A stretch of DNA of 64,000 bases, taken from positions 620,001 to 684,000 of the forward strand of contig JAOSJL010000001.1 in the NCBI GenBank assembly GCA_027494115.1. The letters run 5' to 3'. The notes under the pieces are model-generated. The model was given only the letters and a program-made list of their open reading frames with translations, searched no databases and was not told where the DNA came from. Shown here in pieces: positions 47,016 to 58,440 of the stretch (its first letter is position 1; each line of letters begins with the position of its first letter). The translations under genes were made by a program, and so were the position numbers. This DNA comes from Acidimicrobiia bacterium. Lineage in GTDB: Bacteria > Actinomycetota > Acidimicrobiia > IMCC26256 > JAOSJL01.

Positions 47016-47954
47016 ATGGATCGAGTCGTCCGCATCGGCGCCGCACAGCTCGGTCCCGTCGCGCGCCGCGACGACCGCCACGAGGTCGTCCAGCGGATGG
47101 TGTCCCTGCTCGACCACGCTGCGGAGGACGGTTGCGACCTCGTGGTGTTCCCGGAGCTCGCGCTGACCACGTTCTTCCCGCGCTGGGCCATGGACGACCA
47201 GGAGGAGATCGATTCCTTCTTCGAGGCGGAGATGCCGGGTCCGGCAACACAGGCGCTCTTCACCGCGGCAAAGCGCCACGGGATCGGATTCTGTCTGGGA
47301 TTCGCGGAACTCGTGACCGACTCCGGTGGGGCGCACCGCCACTACAACACCGCTCTGCTCGTCGACGCCGAGACGAATGAGGTCGGTCGCTACCGCAAGG
47401 TCCATCTGCCCGGTCACGACGAGCCCGAACCGTGGCGGCCGTTCCAACACCTCGAGAAGCGCTACTTCGACGTGGGACCCGACGGGTTCCAGACGTGGCG
47501 TGCCTTCGGCGGCGTCGTCGGCATGGCGATCTGCAACGATCGTCGCTGGCCGGAGACCTACCGCGTGCTCGCCCTGCGCGGGGCGGAGGTCGTGCTCATC
47601 GGTTACAACACCCCGGTCCACAACCCACCCGCACCGGAACACGACGCCCTCTCCGACTTCCACAACCACCTCGTCATGCAGGCCGGCGCGTACCAGAACG
47701 GCATGTGGGTGGTGGGTGTCGCGAAGGCCGGTGACGAGGAAGGGGTCCCGATGATCGGTGGAACCGCGATCATCGCGCCGTCGGGCGAGATCGTCTCGCA
47801 GGCGTCGACGCTCGGAGACGAGCTCGTCGTGTCGGACTGCGATCTCGACGCGTGTGCGTCGTACCGCACGACGACGTTCGACTTCGAGCGCCACCGGCGC
47901 CCCGAGCACTACGAGATCATCACGACGCAGCGCGGGTCCACACCCCCGGACTGA
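47016..47954 (+). CDS. N-carbamoyl-D-amino acid hydrolase (nitrilase superfamily)
   Basis: Hydrolyses N-carbamoyl-D-amino acids to the amino acid, CO2 and ammonia. The catalytic Glu-Lys-Cys triad is visible: FPELALTTFFPRW (Glu, residue 47), YRKVHLPGH (Lys, near 127) and AICNDRRWPETYR (Cys, near 172). The stretches PFQHLEKRYFD and GYNTPVHNPP also match the Agrobacterium D-carbamoylase. The length is 312 residues with an intact frame. It starts five bases after the M20 gene, so two carbamoylases of unrelated families sit in one operon. Confidence 0.88.
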   Translation: MDRVVRIGAAQLGPVARRDDRHEVVQRMVSLLDHAAEDGCDLVVFPELALTTFFPRWAMDDQEEIDSFFEAEMPGPATQALFTAAKRHGIGFCLGFAELVTDSGGAHRHYNTALLVDAETNEVGRYRKVHLPGHDEPEPWRPFQHLEKRYFDVGPDGFQTWRAFGGVVGMAICNDRRWPETYRVLALRGAEVVLIGYNTPVHNPPAPEHDALSDFHNHLVMQAGAYQNGMWVVGVAKAGDEEGVPMIGGTAIIAPSGEIVSQASTLGDELVVSDCDLDACASYRTTTFDFERHRRPEHYEIITTQRGSTPPD

Positions 47955-47959
47955 ACGAG

Positions 47960-49285
47960 CTAGGTGAGCGCGGCGCGGCGCTCGAAGAGCTCCTCGGCCG
48001 CTTCCTGCGCGTGCGCCCTCACCTGGTCCTCGTCGGCGGTGCCCACCACGCCTCCCGCGACCAGGTGCGCGCCGTCGACCCAGACGTCGCGAACATCGGC
48101 TCCGCTCGCGGCGAACACGAGATGAGCCGCGACGTTGAAATCACGGCCATGCAGGACCGGGGTGCAGTGCAACCCCTCCAGCGACACGGTGACCACATCG
48201 GCACGCTTGCCCGGCGTCAGGGACCCGGTCAGGTCGTCGAGGCCCAGTGTCCGTGCCCCCTCGATGGTCGCCATCTCGAGGATGTCCCATGGATCACCCG
48301 TGGTGGGATCGAGGGTGGTGACCTTCTGCAACAACGAGGCGAACTTCATCTCCTCGATCATGTCGAGGTTGTTGTTCTCCTTCTCGCCGTCGGTGCCGAG
48401 GCCCACGGTGACGCCCGCGGCTCGTAGCTTCCCGATCGGCGCGGGGCCCGACGACAGCTTCATGTTCGAGCACGGGCAGTGCGCCACAGCGGTTCCGTGG
48501 CGGGCGAGGGTCGCGATCTCGTCGTCATCGACCCAGACGCAGTGCGCGACGACCGTGTGCGGCCCGAGGATCCCGCGATGTTCGAACTCCGCGATCGGTC
48601 GACGTCCGAAGCGCTCCAACGACTGCTCGACCTCCCACGTCGTCTCCGACGAGTGGGTGTGGATGCCCGTGTCGAACTCCTCGGCGAGCGCGGCCGCGGC
48701 GCGAAATGCCTCCTCCGAGCAGTAGAGGAGGTGCTCGAGACCCACCCAGGAACGCACCCGCCCGTCGGCCGCGCTCCGGCACCTCTCGAGCAGTTCACGG
48801 TTGGTCTGGATGGTCTCGAAGTAGTCGTAGCCGTCGAGATCCGCGACGTAGGGCACCAGGGTCGCCCGGATTCCGAGCGTCGCAGCGACCGCCGCCGAAC
48901 CTTCCATGAACCGCCACATGTCCATCACCGACGTGGTTCCGGCCCGCAACCCTTCCGTGTACGCCAGCTCGCTGGCGGCGCGGGCGATCTCGGGAGTGAG
49001 TGCCCGGTGAGCAGGATCGACGTAGTCGCGCAGCCAGTCGAAGAGCGACTTGGACTCGGCTGTGCCACGCAGAAGACCGGAGTGGAGATGGGTGTTGTGC
49101 AGACCCGGGATCACCGCGTGACCGGTGGCGTCCACTTCCGTCGCGCCGGCGCGCCGCGGATGGGCGTCGACCTCGGCGACCGGGCCGACGGCGAGGATCT
49201 CGCGTCCGGCGAAGAGAACCGAACCCGGGTCGAAGGCGCGTCGTGGCCCGTCGACGGGAAGCACGACTCCCCCGCGCACGAGCAC
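47960..49285 (-). CDS. Amidohydrolase of the Atz/Trz, S-adenosylhomocysteine-deaminase-like type
   Basis: A TIM-barrel metal enzyme that would deaminate or dechlorinate a purine- or triazine-like ring. Metal sites are PGLHNTHLHSG near residue 50, THSSETTWEVEQ near 200, VVAHCVWVDDDEI near 235 and GLGTDGEKENNNLDM near 300. GTG 49285 (VLVRGGVVLPVDGP) is chosen over upstream starts because the shared element lies just before it and it opens with the usual strand of the family. The length is 441 residues. It converges with the D-carbamoylase gene, five bases away. Confidence 0.75.
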   Translation of the reverse strand: MLVRGGVVLPVDGPRRAFDPGSVLFAGREILAVGPVAEVDAHPRRAGATEVDATGHAVIPGLHNTHLHSGLLRGTAESKSLFDWLRDYVDPAHRALTPEIARAASELAYTEGLRAGTTSVMDMWRFMEGSAAVAATLGIRATLVPYVADLDGYDYFETIQTNRELLERCRSAADGRVRSWVGLEHLLYCSEEAFRAAAALAEEFDTGIHTHSSETTWEVEQSLERFGRRPIAEFEHRGILGPHTVVAHCVWVDDDEIATLARHGTAVAHCPCSNMKLSSGPAPIGKLRAAGVTVGLGTDGEKENNNLDMIEEMKFASLLQKVTTLDPTTGDPWDILEMATIEGARTLGLDDLTGSLTPGKRADVVTVSLEGLHCTPVLHGRDFNVAAHLVFAASGADVRDVWVDGAHLVAGGVVGTADEDQVRAHAQEAAEELFERRAALT

Positions 49286-49313
49286 CGCAGAGGCGTCGTC
49301 GCGTCCAGGACTC

Positions 49314-49332
49314 TCAACAGTTCGTTGAATCG
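49314..49332. promoter_or_regulatory. Variant of the shared catabolic-island element, copy 4
   Basis: TCAACAGTTCGTTGAATCG has perfect inverted arms TCAAC/GTTGA with a 5-base centre, and shares ACA-N4-GTTGAAT with the three other copies. It is placed 29-47 bases upstream of the amidohydrolase GTG at 49285 and 111-129 bases before the PLP-enzyme ATG at 49443, in a divergent gap. Confidence 0.45.
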
Positions 49333-49442
49333 AGCCAGCCTTCACGACGCCGCCGCCGCTGTCAAGACGCCGCACGAGGCTGTCGGCTCGCTTGCGCACC
49401 ACGGTGTCGCCCAGAATGGCGGCCGGCAGGAGGACACAGACG

Positions 49443-50976
<1,534 letters not shown>

Positions 50977-50978
50977 CT

Positions 50979-52325
50979 GTGCAGGGCACGAGCTGGTTCC
51001 AGTGTGTGGGGTGTGGGGCATCCCTCGACCCCGACGACGCCGCACCGTTCCGCTGCCCAGGTGCCGACACCGGCGGGGCCCACGTGCTCGCACGAGTCCT
51101 CGATGTCGAGCAGACGGAGTTCCGCCGCCGCGACTCGCAGAACCCGTTCCTCAGGTACCGCGACCTGTTCCACACCTACGCGCTGGCGCGGCGCTGCGGG
51201 CTCGACGATGACGGCTACGCCGAGATGGTGGACACGCTCGACAGGCGTGTCGAGGTCGTGGACGGCCGTGGCTTTCGGATCACCCCGACGCTCGAGGTCG
51301 ACCCACCCGGAGGGGGCACGCTCTGGGTCAAGAGTGAGATCGACAACGTGGCCGGCTCGCACAAGGCCCGCCACCTGATGGGTGTGATGATCCATCTCCA
51401 GGTGATTGCCCGCCTGGGGCTCCCCGGTGCACCCGACCCCTCGACGCCGCTTGCCATCGCGAGCTGCGGCAACGCCGCGCTGGCGGCAGCGGTCGTCGCC
51501 CGGGCCGCCGACCGGACCCTCGAGGTGTTCGTACCGACGTGGGCCGACCGCGACATCGTGAGCCGACTCGAAGACCTCGGGGCGACGGTTCATGCGTGCG
51601 CCCGAGATGAGGGCAACCGGGGCGACCCGTGTGTCACCGCGTTCCGAACCACCGTTCGACGCGGCGCGGTTCCGTTCTCGTGCCAGGGCCCCGACAACGG
51701 TCTCGCGATCGAAGGGGCCAAGACGATCGCCTGGGAGCTGCTCGACGCGCTCGGGTCGGCGACGCTCGACCGGATCATGGTGCAGGTGGGCGGCGGCGCC
51801 CTGGCGTCGGCCGTGTGGTCGGGCCTCGGCGAGTTCGCCGCCCTCGGTCTGCTCGCGCGGCCCCCTCGGTTCCACCCGGTCCAGGCAGTCGGATGTGCGC
51901 CGTTCGCACGGGCCCACGAGCGTGCTCGGCGGCACCTCGCCGAGGGGGCGACCGTCGACGAGGTCCTCGCCGCGGCGGCGGCTTCGCCCTCGGAGTACAT
52001 GTGGCCCTGGGAATCGGAGCCGGCGAGCGCGGCCACCGGAATCCTCGACGACGAGACCTACGACTGGCTGGTCGTCCTGGCCGGCACCCTGGAGTCGGGC
52101 GGGACACCGGTCGTCGTGAGCGAGGACCTGGTCGGCGCCGCGCCGGCTCTCGCCGAGGAGCTCACCGGGCTGCGTCCCGACCCCACCGGTGCTGCGGGCT
52201 TCGCCGGCCTCCTTGCCCTCCGGGGCGGGCCCGACGGCGGGCGCGGCACCGCTGCCGATGTGGGCCCGGACCCCGACCTCGGGCACAGCGCCGTTCTCTT
52301 CACCGGAGGTTCCCCGCGGCATTGA
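50979..52325 (+). CDS. PLP-dependent enzyme, fold type II (threonine-synthase-like) with N-terminal zinc-ribbon-like cysteines
   Basis: A 448-residue protein. CVGCGASLDPDDAAPFRC at residues 9-26 is a possible zinc ribbon such as some threonine synthases have. The PLP lysine is in NVAGSHKARHLMG near residue 128, the cofactor loop in ASCGNAALAAAV near 164, and VQVGGGALASAVW near 268 completes the fold. GTG 50979 follows the previous TAG by two bases. Its TGA lies inside the next shared promoter element. Together with the preceding gene it may form a two-enzyme step; the substrate is unknown. Confidence 0.7.
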   Translation: MQGTSWFQCVGCGASLDPDDAAPFRCPGADTGGAHVLARVLDVEQTEFRRRDSQNPFLRYRDLFHTYALARRCGLDDDGYAEMVDTLDRRVEVVDGRGFRITPTLEVDPPGGGTLWVKSEIDNVAGSHKARHLMGVMIHLQVIARLGLPGAPDPSTPLAIASCGNAALAAAVVARAADRTLEVFVPTWADRDIVSRLEDLGATVHACARDEGNRGDPCVTAFRTTVRRGAVPFSCQGPDNGLAIEGAKTIAWELLDALGSATLDRIMVQVGGGALASAVWSGLGEFAALGLLARPPRFHPVQAVGCAPFARAHERARRHLAEGATVDEVLAAAAASPSEYMWPWESEPASAATGILDDETYDWLVVLAGTLESGGTPVVVSEDLVGAAPALAEELTGLRPDPTGAAGFAGLLALRGGPDGGRGTAADVGPDPDLGHSAVLFTGGSPRH

Positions 52326-52341
52326 CAATTTGTTGAATTCG
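52322..52341 (+). promoter_or_regulatory. Shared catabolic-island element, copy 2
   Basis: TTGACAATTTGTTGAATTCG overlaps the stop codon of the PLP-enzyme gene and lies about 62 bases before the ATG of the fused dehydrogenase. It differs from copy 1 at one base. A second block, GGGACCCTGGGAC (52343-52355), follows and recurs in copy 3. The downstream gene has a strong AGAGGAGG ribosome site at 52389-52396. Confidence 0.65.
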
Positions 52342-52402
52342 CGGGACCCTGGGACTCGAACCACTCGCAATGGTCCGAGATCGGGCTCAGAGGAGGCGCA
52401 GT

Positions 52403-54977
52403 ATGTCGGCGACCGCTGTCACCTCGCTCGAGCTGAACGGACGACCGTGCGAGATCCGCGGCGACCACCCGCATCTCCTCGCGGCGCTGCGCGACGAACT
52501 GGGCGTCCTGTCCCCCAAGGACGGCTGCTCCCCCTCGGGCCAGTGCGGTTGCTGCACCGTGCTCATCGACGGCAAGGCCCAGGTGAGCTGCCAGCTCTCG
52601 CTCGAGAAGGTGGAGGGACGGTCGATCACGACGCTGGAAGGCCTCGATCCCGACGAGCGGGATCGCTTCGCCTCGGCGTTCGCAGCACGTGGTGCTCTCC
52701 AGTGTGGATTCTGCACGCCCGGAATCGTCGTGCGCACGAAGGCACTCCTCGACAAGAAGGGGGACTCTCTCGACCGTAAGACCGCTGCCCGGCATCTCGG
52801 GGCCCACCTGTGTCGCTGCACCGGATACACGAAGATCCTCGATGCGGTCGAGGATCTTGCCACGGGGCGTGTGGAGGAGCCCGTGTCGGCCGGTGAGATC
52901 GGCACGAGTGGGGTTCGATACCAGGGTGCGGAGTTGTCGCTCGGCGACAAACCGTATGTCGACGATCTCTACCCGCAGGGACTGCTGCACGGAGCACTCC
53001 GTCTCGCTGATCACGCCCGCGCGGAGATCGTCCGCATCGACACCTCCGCCGCGAAAGCCTTGGATGGCGTCGAGGCGGTGCTGACGGCCGCCGACGTTCC
53101 CGGAGAGCTGCGTGTCGGGCTCATCCACAAGGACTGGCCGGTTTTCATTCCCGAGGGTGGCCGAACCTCGTACCTCGGCGATGTGCTGGCCATGGTCGTC
53201 GCCGTGGACCGGGAGACGGCGCGTCGAGCGGCGCGCCTCGTCGAGGTGGAGGCTCGACCGCTGCGACCGATCGTCGATCCCGTTGCCGCCATCGAGGACG
53301 GCGAGGACGCTGTGTGGACTCTCGACGGCAATGTCCTGTCGCGCTCCACCTACACACGTGGCGACATCGACGATGCCCTGACCCGCTCCGCCCACGTCGT
53401 CCATGAGGTCTTCCAGACGCAACGGGTGGAGCACGCCTATCTCGAGCCCGAGTCGACGCTCGCGGTACCCCACGAGGACGGAACTCTCCACGTGTACTCC
53501 GGTGGCCAGGGGATCTGGGACGACCGGGATCAGATCGCGAGTGTGCTCGGTGAACCGACCGAGTCGATCACCGTGGAGCTGGTCTCCAACGGCGGCGCCT
53601 TCGGAGGCAAAGAAGACATGAGCAACCAGGCGCAGACTGCGCTCGCCGCCAAACTGCTGGGGCGCCCGGTCAAGTGCACGCTGTCGCGCGAGGAGTCGTT
53701 TCTGTTGTCTCCGAAGCGTCACCCGATCCGGAATCGAGGCATGGGCCGGTTGTGACGAGGAGGGGACACTGACCGGGCTGCGCGCCCGCATGGTCGGCGA
53801 TTCCGGACCGTACGCGTCGGTCGGCATGAAGGTCCTGGAGCGCGCGGCCGGCCACGCGAGTGGGCCTTACGTCTTCGATGCGCTCGACGTCGAGGCCGTG
53901 GCTGTGCGAACGAACAACAGCGTCTGCGGAGCGTTTCGCGGCTTCGGTGCGAACCAGGCGCAGTTCGCAACGGAGGGGCTTCTCGATCGGCTCGCCGAGA
54001 AGGTGGGTATCGATGGATGGGAGATGCGCTTCCGAAACGTCGTGGAGCCAGGTCGGATCTGGGGACCGGGCCAGCGCATGGACGAGGGATCGCGTGGTGC
54101 CCGCGAGTGCCTCGATGCGGTGCGCGAGCCGTACCGTGAAGCACGGGCGGACGGGAAGGCGGTCGGGGTCGGGCTCGGCATCAAGAACTCCGGCCTCGGT
54201 AACGGTTTCCTCGAGATCGCCCGTGCGGTCGTGCGCTTCGACGAGGACGGAGCCGTCGAGGTACGGCACTGCTGGACCGAGATGGGCCAGGGCGTCCACA
54301 CCGTGGCCGCTCAGGTCGCAGCCACCGAGCTCGACGTGCGACCCGAATCGATCCGAGTGATCGTCGACACGACGAGAGAGCTGGGTGCCGGCCAGACCAC
54401 CGGTTCGCGAGGAACCCTCATGGGCGCAGGCGCGATCGCCGCCGCGTGCGAGGAGGCAAAGCGAAACGATTGCCGTCCGGGAGTCGACTACGAGGGTGAA
54501 TACCGCGTCGACTGGACCAACCACCTCGACGATGACGTCGACGAACCGGTGATCCACTCCACCTTCGGGTTCGCCGCTCAACTCATGATCTGCGATCCCG
54601 AGACGGGAGCTGTCGAGCGCGTGGTCGCCGCCCACGACGTGGGCAGGGCGATCAACCCCATGCTCTGCGAGGGTCAGATCGAGGGCGCGGTCCACATGGG
54701 GCTCGGTTACGCGATCTCCGAGCAGTTCCCCTGCGACGACGAGGGGCGCCCCACGAACATGACGCTGCGCAGCCTCGACATCATCCGGCCCAAGGACATG
54801 CCTCCCGTCGAGGTGATCCTGGTCGAGGCACCCCAACCGCGGGCGCCCTACGGCATCAAGGGAGTGGGAGAGATCGGGCTCGTTCCCACCGCCGGGGCCG
54901 TGGCGGCCGCGTACCACGAGCTCGATGGCGCATGGCGCACCACGCTGCCGCTCGACCCGCCACAGATCACGAGCTGA
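52403..54977 (+). CDS. Fused [2Fe-2S]/molybdenum-cofactor dehydrogenase of the xanthine oxidase family (XdhD-like)
   Basis: A single chain of about 857 residues. Residues 1-160 hold two [2Fe-2S] centres (GCSPSGQCGCCTVLIDG; CGFCTPGIVV; HLCRCTGYTKILD). The rest is a molybdopterin domain, with NGGAFGGKEDMSNQ near residue 396, GAFRGFGANQAQFATEG near 512, WTEMGQGVHTVAAQ near 625 and the catalytic glutamate in GIKGVGEIGL near 825. There is no FAD domain, as in E. coli XdhD. An extra A at about 53732 breaks the frame after PIR; without it IEAWAGCDEEG follows. Probable substrate is a purine or related heterocycle, from context. The electron acceptor is not seen. Confidence 0.82.
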
Positions 54978-54983
54978 TCCGCT

Positions 54984-56000
54984 GTGAACGCCACCACGCA
55001 GGGCCTCGTGTGTGCGCACCACCACCTCTATTCCTCGCTCGCCCGCGGGATGCCACCTCCGCCGCGGACACCCACGAACTTCACCGAGATCCTCGAGCTC
55101 GTGTGGTGGCGACTCGACGCCGCCCTCGACCTCGAGTCGATTCGTTGGTCGGCGATGCTCGGTGCACTCGAGGCGCTCGAAAACGGCACGACGGCGATCG
55201 TCGACCACCACGCTTCGCCCAACGCCATCGAAGGATCGCTCGACGTCATCGCAGACGCATGTGCCGAGGTCGGGGTACGCAGTGTGTGCTGCTACGAGGT
55301 CACCGACCGCAACGGCCTCGACGGAGCACGGGCCGGGCTGGCCGAGAACGAACGATTCCTTCGCGCCGGTGGGCGAGGACTGGTGGGTGCCCACGCGTGC
55401 TTCACGCTCTCGGACGAGACCCTCGAAGCCGTCTGCGGGCTCGCGGCCGATCTCGGCGTCGGCGTCCACATCCATGTCGCCGAGGACCGCGCCGACGCGG
55501 AAGCCGGCGCTCGCCTCGCCGACCGTTCCCGGCCCGAGTGGCTGCTCGCCCACTGCGTCCACCTCGAATCCGATCTGCCGGGCACCATCGCCCACAACCC
55601 GCGCTCGAACATGAACAACGCTGTCGGATATGCGCATCCGGCGGCGCGCGAGAACCCGATCGTGCTCGGCAGCGACGGCATCGGCGCGTCCATGCTCGAC
55701 GAGTTTCGCGTCGCGTTCGTCCGCCTCCGCGAGTCGGACGTCACCGCCACCCCCGAGACCGTGTGGGAGTGGCTCCACGCGGGCACGGCGCTCGTCCCCG
55801 AGGTCGCGAACGACGTCGTCACCTGGTCGTACGACCCGATGGATCCCTGGTATCTCGCGTACACGCCGGGAGTACGGGCAGAGCGGGTGGAGATCGACGG
55901 TCAGGTCGTGCTCGACGGAGGTCGTCCGACGCGTGTTGACGGAGACGAGATCCGGGCCCGGGCCCGGGAGGAGGCTGAGCGGTTGTGGCAGAGGATGTGA
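54984..56000 (+). CDS. ssnA: SsnA-type amidohydrolase, N-terminally short
   Basis: Aminohydrolase of the SsnA group. [17 protein letters not shown] at residue 7 is the first metal site, [35 protein letters not shown] and [12 protein letters not shown] are close to E. coli SsnA by eye. AHCVHLE near 190 and [15 protein letters not shown] near 222 complete the metal set. The usual first 50-60 residues (the beta-sandwich strands before the barrel) are missing: GTG 54984 opens almost at the first metal site and the preceding dehydrogenase stop is in the same frame six bases upstream. SsnA works with selenate/purine-linked dehydrogenase genes in E. coli. Activity of this short form is uncertain. 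Confidence 0.78.
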   Translation: MNATTQGLVCAHHHLYSSLARGMPPPPRTPTNFTEILELVWWRLDAALDLESIRWSAMLGALEALENGTTAIVDHHASPNAIEGSLDVIADACAEVGVRSVCCYEVTDRNGLDGARAGLAENERFLRAGGRGLVGAHACFTLSDETLEAVCGLAADLGVGVHIHVAEDRADAEAGARLADRSRPEWLLAHCVHLESDLPGTIAHNPRSNMNNAVGYAHPAARENPIVLGSDGIGASMLDEFRVAFVRLRESDVTATPETVWEWLHAGTALVPEVANDVVTWSYDPMDPWYLAYTPGVRAERVEIDGQVVLDGGRPTRVDGDEIRARAREEAERLWQRM

Positions 56001-56998
56001 ACAGCGAGCGTGTCGCCCTGTATCTGCAGGACGCCCACCCGATCCGCGATGCAATGGAGTACGCACGTGCCGCCGAGGAACGCGGCTTCGAGGCGGTGTG
56101 GCAGGCCGAGAGTCGGCTCGTGCGCGAGGCGACGGTGCCGATGGCCGCCTTCCTCTCGACCACCGACACGATCAAGGTGGGCTCGGGGGTGGTGAACAAC
56201 TGGACCCGCAACCCGGCGCTGCTGGCATCGACCTTCTCGACGCTCGACGACCTCGCGCCGGGCCGGGTGATCCTCGGGATCGGCGCGTGGTGGGATCCGC
56301 TTGCTGCCAAGGTCGGTATCGAGCGCCGCCGACCCTTGCAGGCGATGCGTGAGACGGTCGAGGCGGTGCGCGGTCTCCTGGCCAACGAGGTCGTGACCTA
56401 CGACGGCGACTTCGTCCACCTCGACGGCGTCGAGCTCGACTACGTCCATCAGGAGCGCCGCGCCAAGGACGTGCCGATCTACATCGGGGCAACGGGGATG
56501 AAGATGATGGAGCTCGCGGGCGAGATCGCGGACGGTGTCGTCCTGAACTATCTCGTCTCGCCCACCTACAACGCGCGCGCCATGGACCACCTCAGACAGG
56601 GCGCGGCCCGGGCCGGGCGCGATCTGGCCGACATCGACCGGCCGCAGCTCGTGGTGTGCTCGCTCGACGAGGACCGCGGGCGCGCTCTCGACGCGGCGCG
56701 CCTGCTCGTGACGCAGTACCTCGGCCAGCAGCCGCACATCATGAAGGCGTCGGGTGTACCGAGCGAACTCCTCGACGAGATCGGGAAAGTGCTCACCTGG
56801 CCGGCAACCGACGAGGAGATCGAGGACGCGGCGAAGCTCGTCCCCGACGAGGTCGTGCAGATGATCACCGCCTCGGGTACCGCCGACGAGTGCCGGGCCA
56901 AGGTGGCCGAGTACACCGCCGACGGCTGCACGTGTCCGATCCTCTATCCCCTGGGCGCCGACGTGTCGGCGATGCTCGACGCCTTCGCCACCGCGTGA
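55997..56998 (+). CDS. LLM-class flavin/F420-dependent oxidoreductase
   Basis: A TIM-barrel oxidoreductase of 333 residues, of the luciferase-like family that uses F420 or FMN. Features are [63 protein letters not shown] and [24 protein letters not shown] 55997 overlaps the ssnA stop (GTGA); GTG 55985 is an alternative. It resembles methylene-tetrahydromethanopterin-reductase-like members, but no F420 synthesis gene is in the window. Its place inside the amidohydrolase series suggests reduction or oxygenation of a ring intermediate. Confidence 0.78.
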   Translation: MNSERVALYLQDAHPIRDAMEYARAAEERGFEAVWQAESRLVREATVPMAAFLSTTDTIKVGSGVVNNWTRNPALLASTFSTLDDLAPGRVILGIGAWWDPLAAKVGIERRRPLQAMRETVEAVRGLLANEVVTYDGDFVHLDGVELDYVHQERRAKDVPIYIGATGMKMMELAGEIADGVVLNYLVSPTYNARAMDHLRQGAARAGRDLADIDRPQLVVCSLDEDRGRALDAARLLVTQYLGQQPHIMKASGVPSELLDEIGKVLTWPATDEEIEDAAKLVPDEVVQMITASGTADECRAKVAEYTADGCTCPILYPLGADVSAMLDAFATA

Positions 56999-58395
56999 GC
57001 CCACCGGAACCGCCCGCCGTCGACCTCGTGCTCGCGGGCGCGGAGCTGGTCGCGACCCTCGACGAGGACCGGGCCGAGATCCCGGGCGGGTGGGTCGCGC
57101 TCGACGACGGCCGGGTGGCGGCGGTGGGGGCTCCGGGCGCAGAGCCCCCGGCGAAGACCACGCTCGACGCCAAGGGATGTCTCGTCACTCCCGGCCTCGT
57201 CAACACCCACCACCACCTCTACCAGAACCTCACACGTGCCTTCGCGCCGGCGCTGCGAGGCGACCTGTTCCACTGGCTGCGCACGCTCTACCCGCACTGG
57301 AGCCTCATCGACGAGGAGGCGGTGTACGTCTCGACCTGGATCGGGCTCGCCGAGCTCGCCCTCGGCGGGTGCACGACGACCTCCGATCACCTGTACCTCC
57401 ACCCGCGCGGTGCCGGCGACCTGATCTCTGCCGAGATCGCGGCGGCGGGGGAGATCGGCATGCGGTTCCACGCCACCCGCGGCTCGATGAGCCTCTCGGA
57501 GAAGGACGGGGGGCTGCCCCCGGACTCGGTGGTCCAGGACGACGACGAGATCCTCGCCGACTCCGAGAGGCTGGTGCGCAGCCACCACGACCCGGGGCCG
57601 GACGCGATGGTTCAGGTGGCGTTGGCACCCTGCTCTCCGTTCTCGGTGACACGCGAGCTGATGCGCCGCACGGCCGAGCTCGCCGAACGACTCGACGTGC
57701 GCCTCCACACCCATCTCGCCGAGTCCGCCGACGAGGACGAGTTCTGCCGCGAGGAGTTCGGCTGCCGACCGATCGAGTACTTCGACGAGGTCGGATGGGG
57801 CGGTGACCGCGCCTGGGTCGCTCACTGTGTCTGGCCGAGCGACTCCGAGATCGAGCGTCTCGGCACCTGGGGCACGGGAGTCGCGCACTGCCCCAGCTCG
57901 AACATGCTCATCGGTGCGGGAGCCGCACCCGTGGTCGACATGCGTGCGGCCGGTGTCCCGGTCGGTATCGGTTGTGACGGCTCGGCCTCGACGGACTCGG
58001 CATCGCTGTGGATGGAGTGTCGCAACGCACTGCTCCTCGGTCGCCTCCGCGGGGGAGCGGCGGCCATGGGTGCACGCGATGCGCTCGAGATGGCGACCCG
58101 AGACTCGGCCGCGTGCCTGGGCCGCTCGGGTGAGATCGGTCAGTTGACGTCCGGCGCGGCCGGCGACGTCGTGGCGTGGCCGCTGGAAGGCATTCCGTTC
58201 GCCGGCGCCCTCTCCGACCCGATCGAGGCCTGGCTCCGCTGCGGCCCGGTCGCGGCCCGTCACACGGTCGTGGCGGGGCGCCCGATCGTGCTCGACGGGG
58301 AGCTTCAGCTCGGCGACGTCGAGGGGATGCTCGCCCGCCATCGAGCTCTCGCCACCGCCATCCAGCGCAGGTCGGGGACCGGATCGAGTGAGTAG
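56995..58395 (+). CDS. 8-oxoguanine deaminase-like amidohydrolase
   Basis: A 466-residue Atz/Trz-family amidohydrolase. [28 protein letters not shown] near residue 63 (here read as [14 protein letters not shown] and [12 protein letters not shown]) is close to the 8-oxoguanine deaminase pattern of Pseudomonas. [16 protein letters not shown] near 235, [15 protein letters not shown] near 273 and [16 protein letters not shown] near 322 carry the remaining metal ligands. GTG 56995 overlaps the LLM gene stop (GTGA). The product of such a reaction would be urate, which fits the dehydrogenase genes around it. Substrate is inferred from motif likeness. Confidence 0.78.
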   Translation: MSPPEPPAVDLVLAGAELVATLDEDRAEIPGGWVALDDGRVAAVGAPGAEPPAKTTLDAKGCLVTPGLVNTHHHLYQNLTRAFAPALRGDLFHWLRTLYPHWSLIDEEAVYVSTWIGLAELALGGCTTTSDHLYLHPRGAGDLISAEIAAAGEIGMRFHATRGSMSLSEKDGGLPPDSVVQDDDEILADSERLVRSHHDPGPDAMVQVALAPCSPFSVTRELMRRTAELAERLDVRLHTHLAESADEDEFCREEFGCRPIEYFDEVGWGGDRAWVAHCVWPSDSEIERLGTWGTGVAHCPSSNMLIGAGAAPVVDMRAAGVPVGIGCDGSASTDSASLWMECRNALLLGRLRGGAAAMGARDALEMATRDSAACLGRSGEIGQLTSGAAGDVVAWPLEGIPFAGALSDPIEAWLRCGPVAARHTVVAGRPIVLDGELQLGDVEGMLARHRALATAIQRRSGTGSSE

Positions 58396-58403
58396 AGCCC
58401 GGG

Positions 58404-58423
58404 TTGACAAATTGTTGATTTCG
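58404..58423 (+). promoter_or_regulatory. Shared catabolic-island element, copy 3
   Basis: TTGACAAATTGTTGATTTCG lies 18 bases before the ATG of the FAD subunit and 8 bases after the previous stop. The second shared block GGGATCCTAGGAC (58426-58438) ends two bases before the ATG. If TTGACA is a -35 box, transcription would start at or next to the ATG, giving a leaderless message. Confidence 0.65.
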
Positions 58424-58440
58424 CTGGGATCCTAGGACCG

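Noticed and set aside
53670..56066. A minus-strand frame of 798 codons opposite the fused dehydrogenase and ssnA
   Set aside because: It covers well-supported plus-strand genes with clear Fe-S, molybdenum and metal motifs, and its own product has no motif and a composition typical of antisense high-GC frames.
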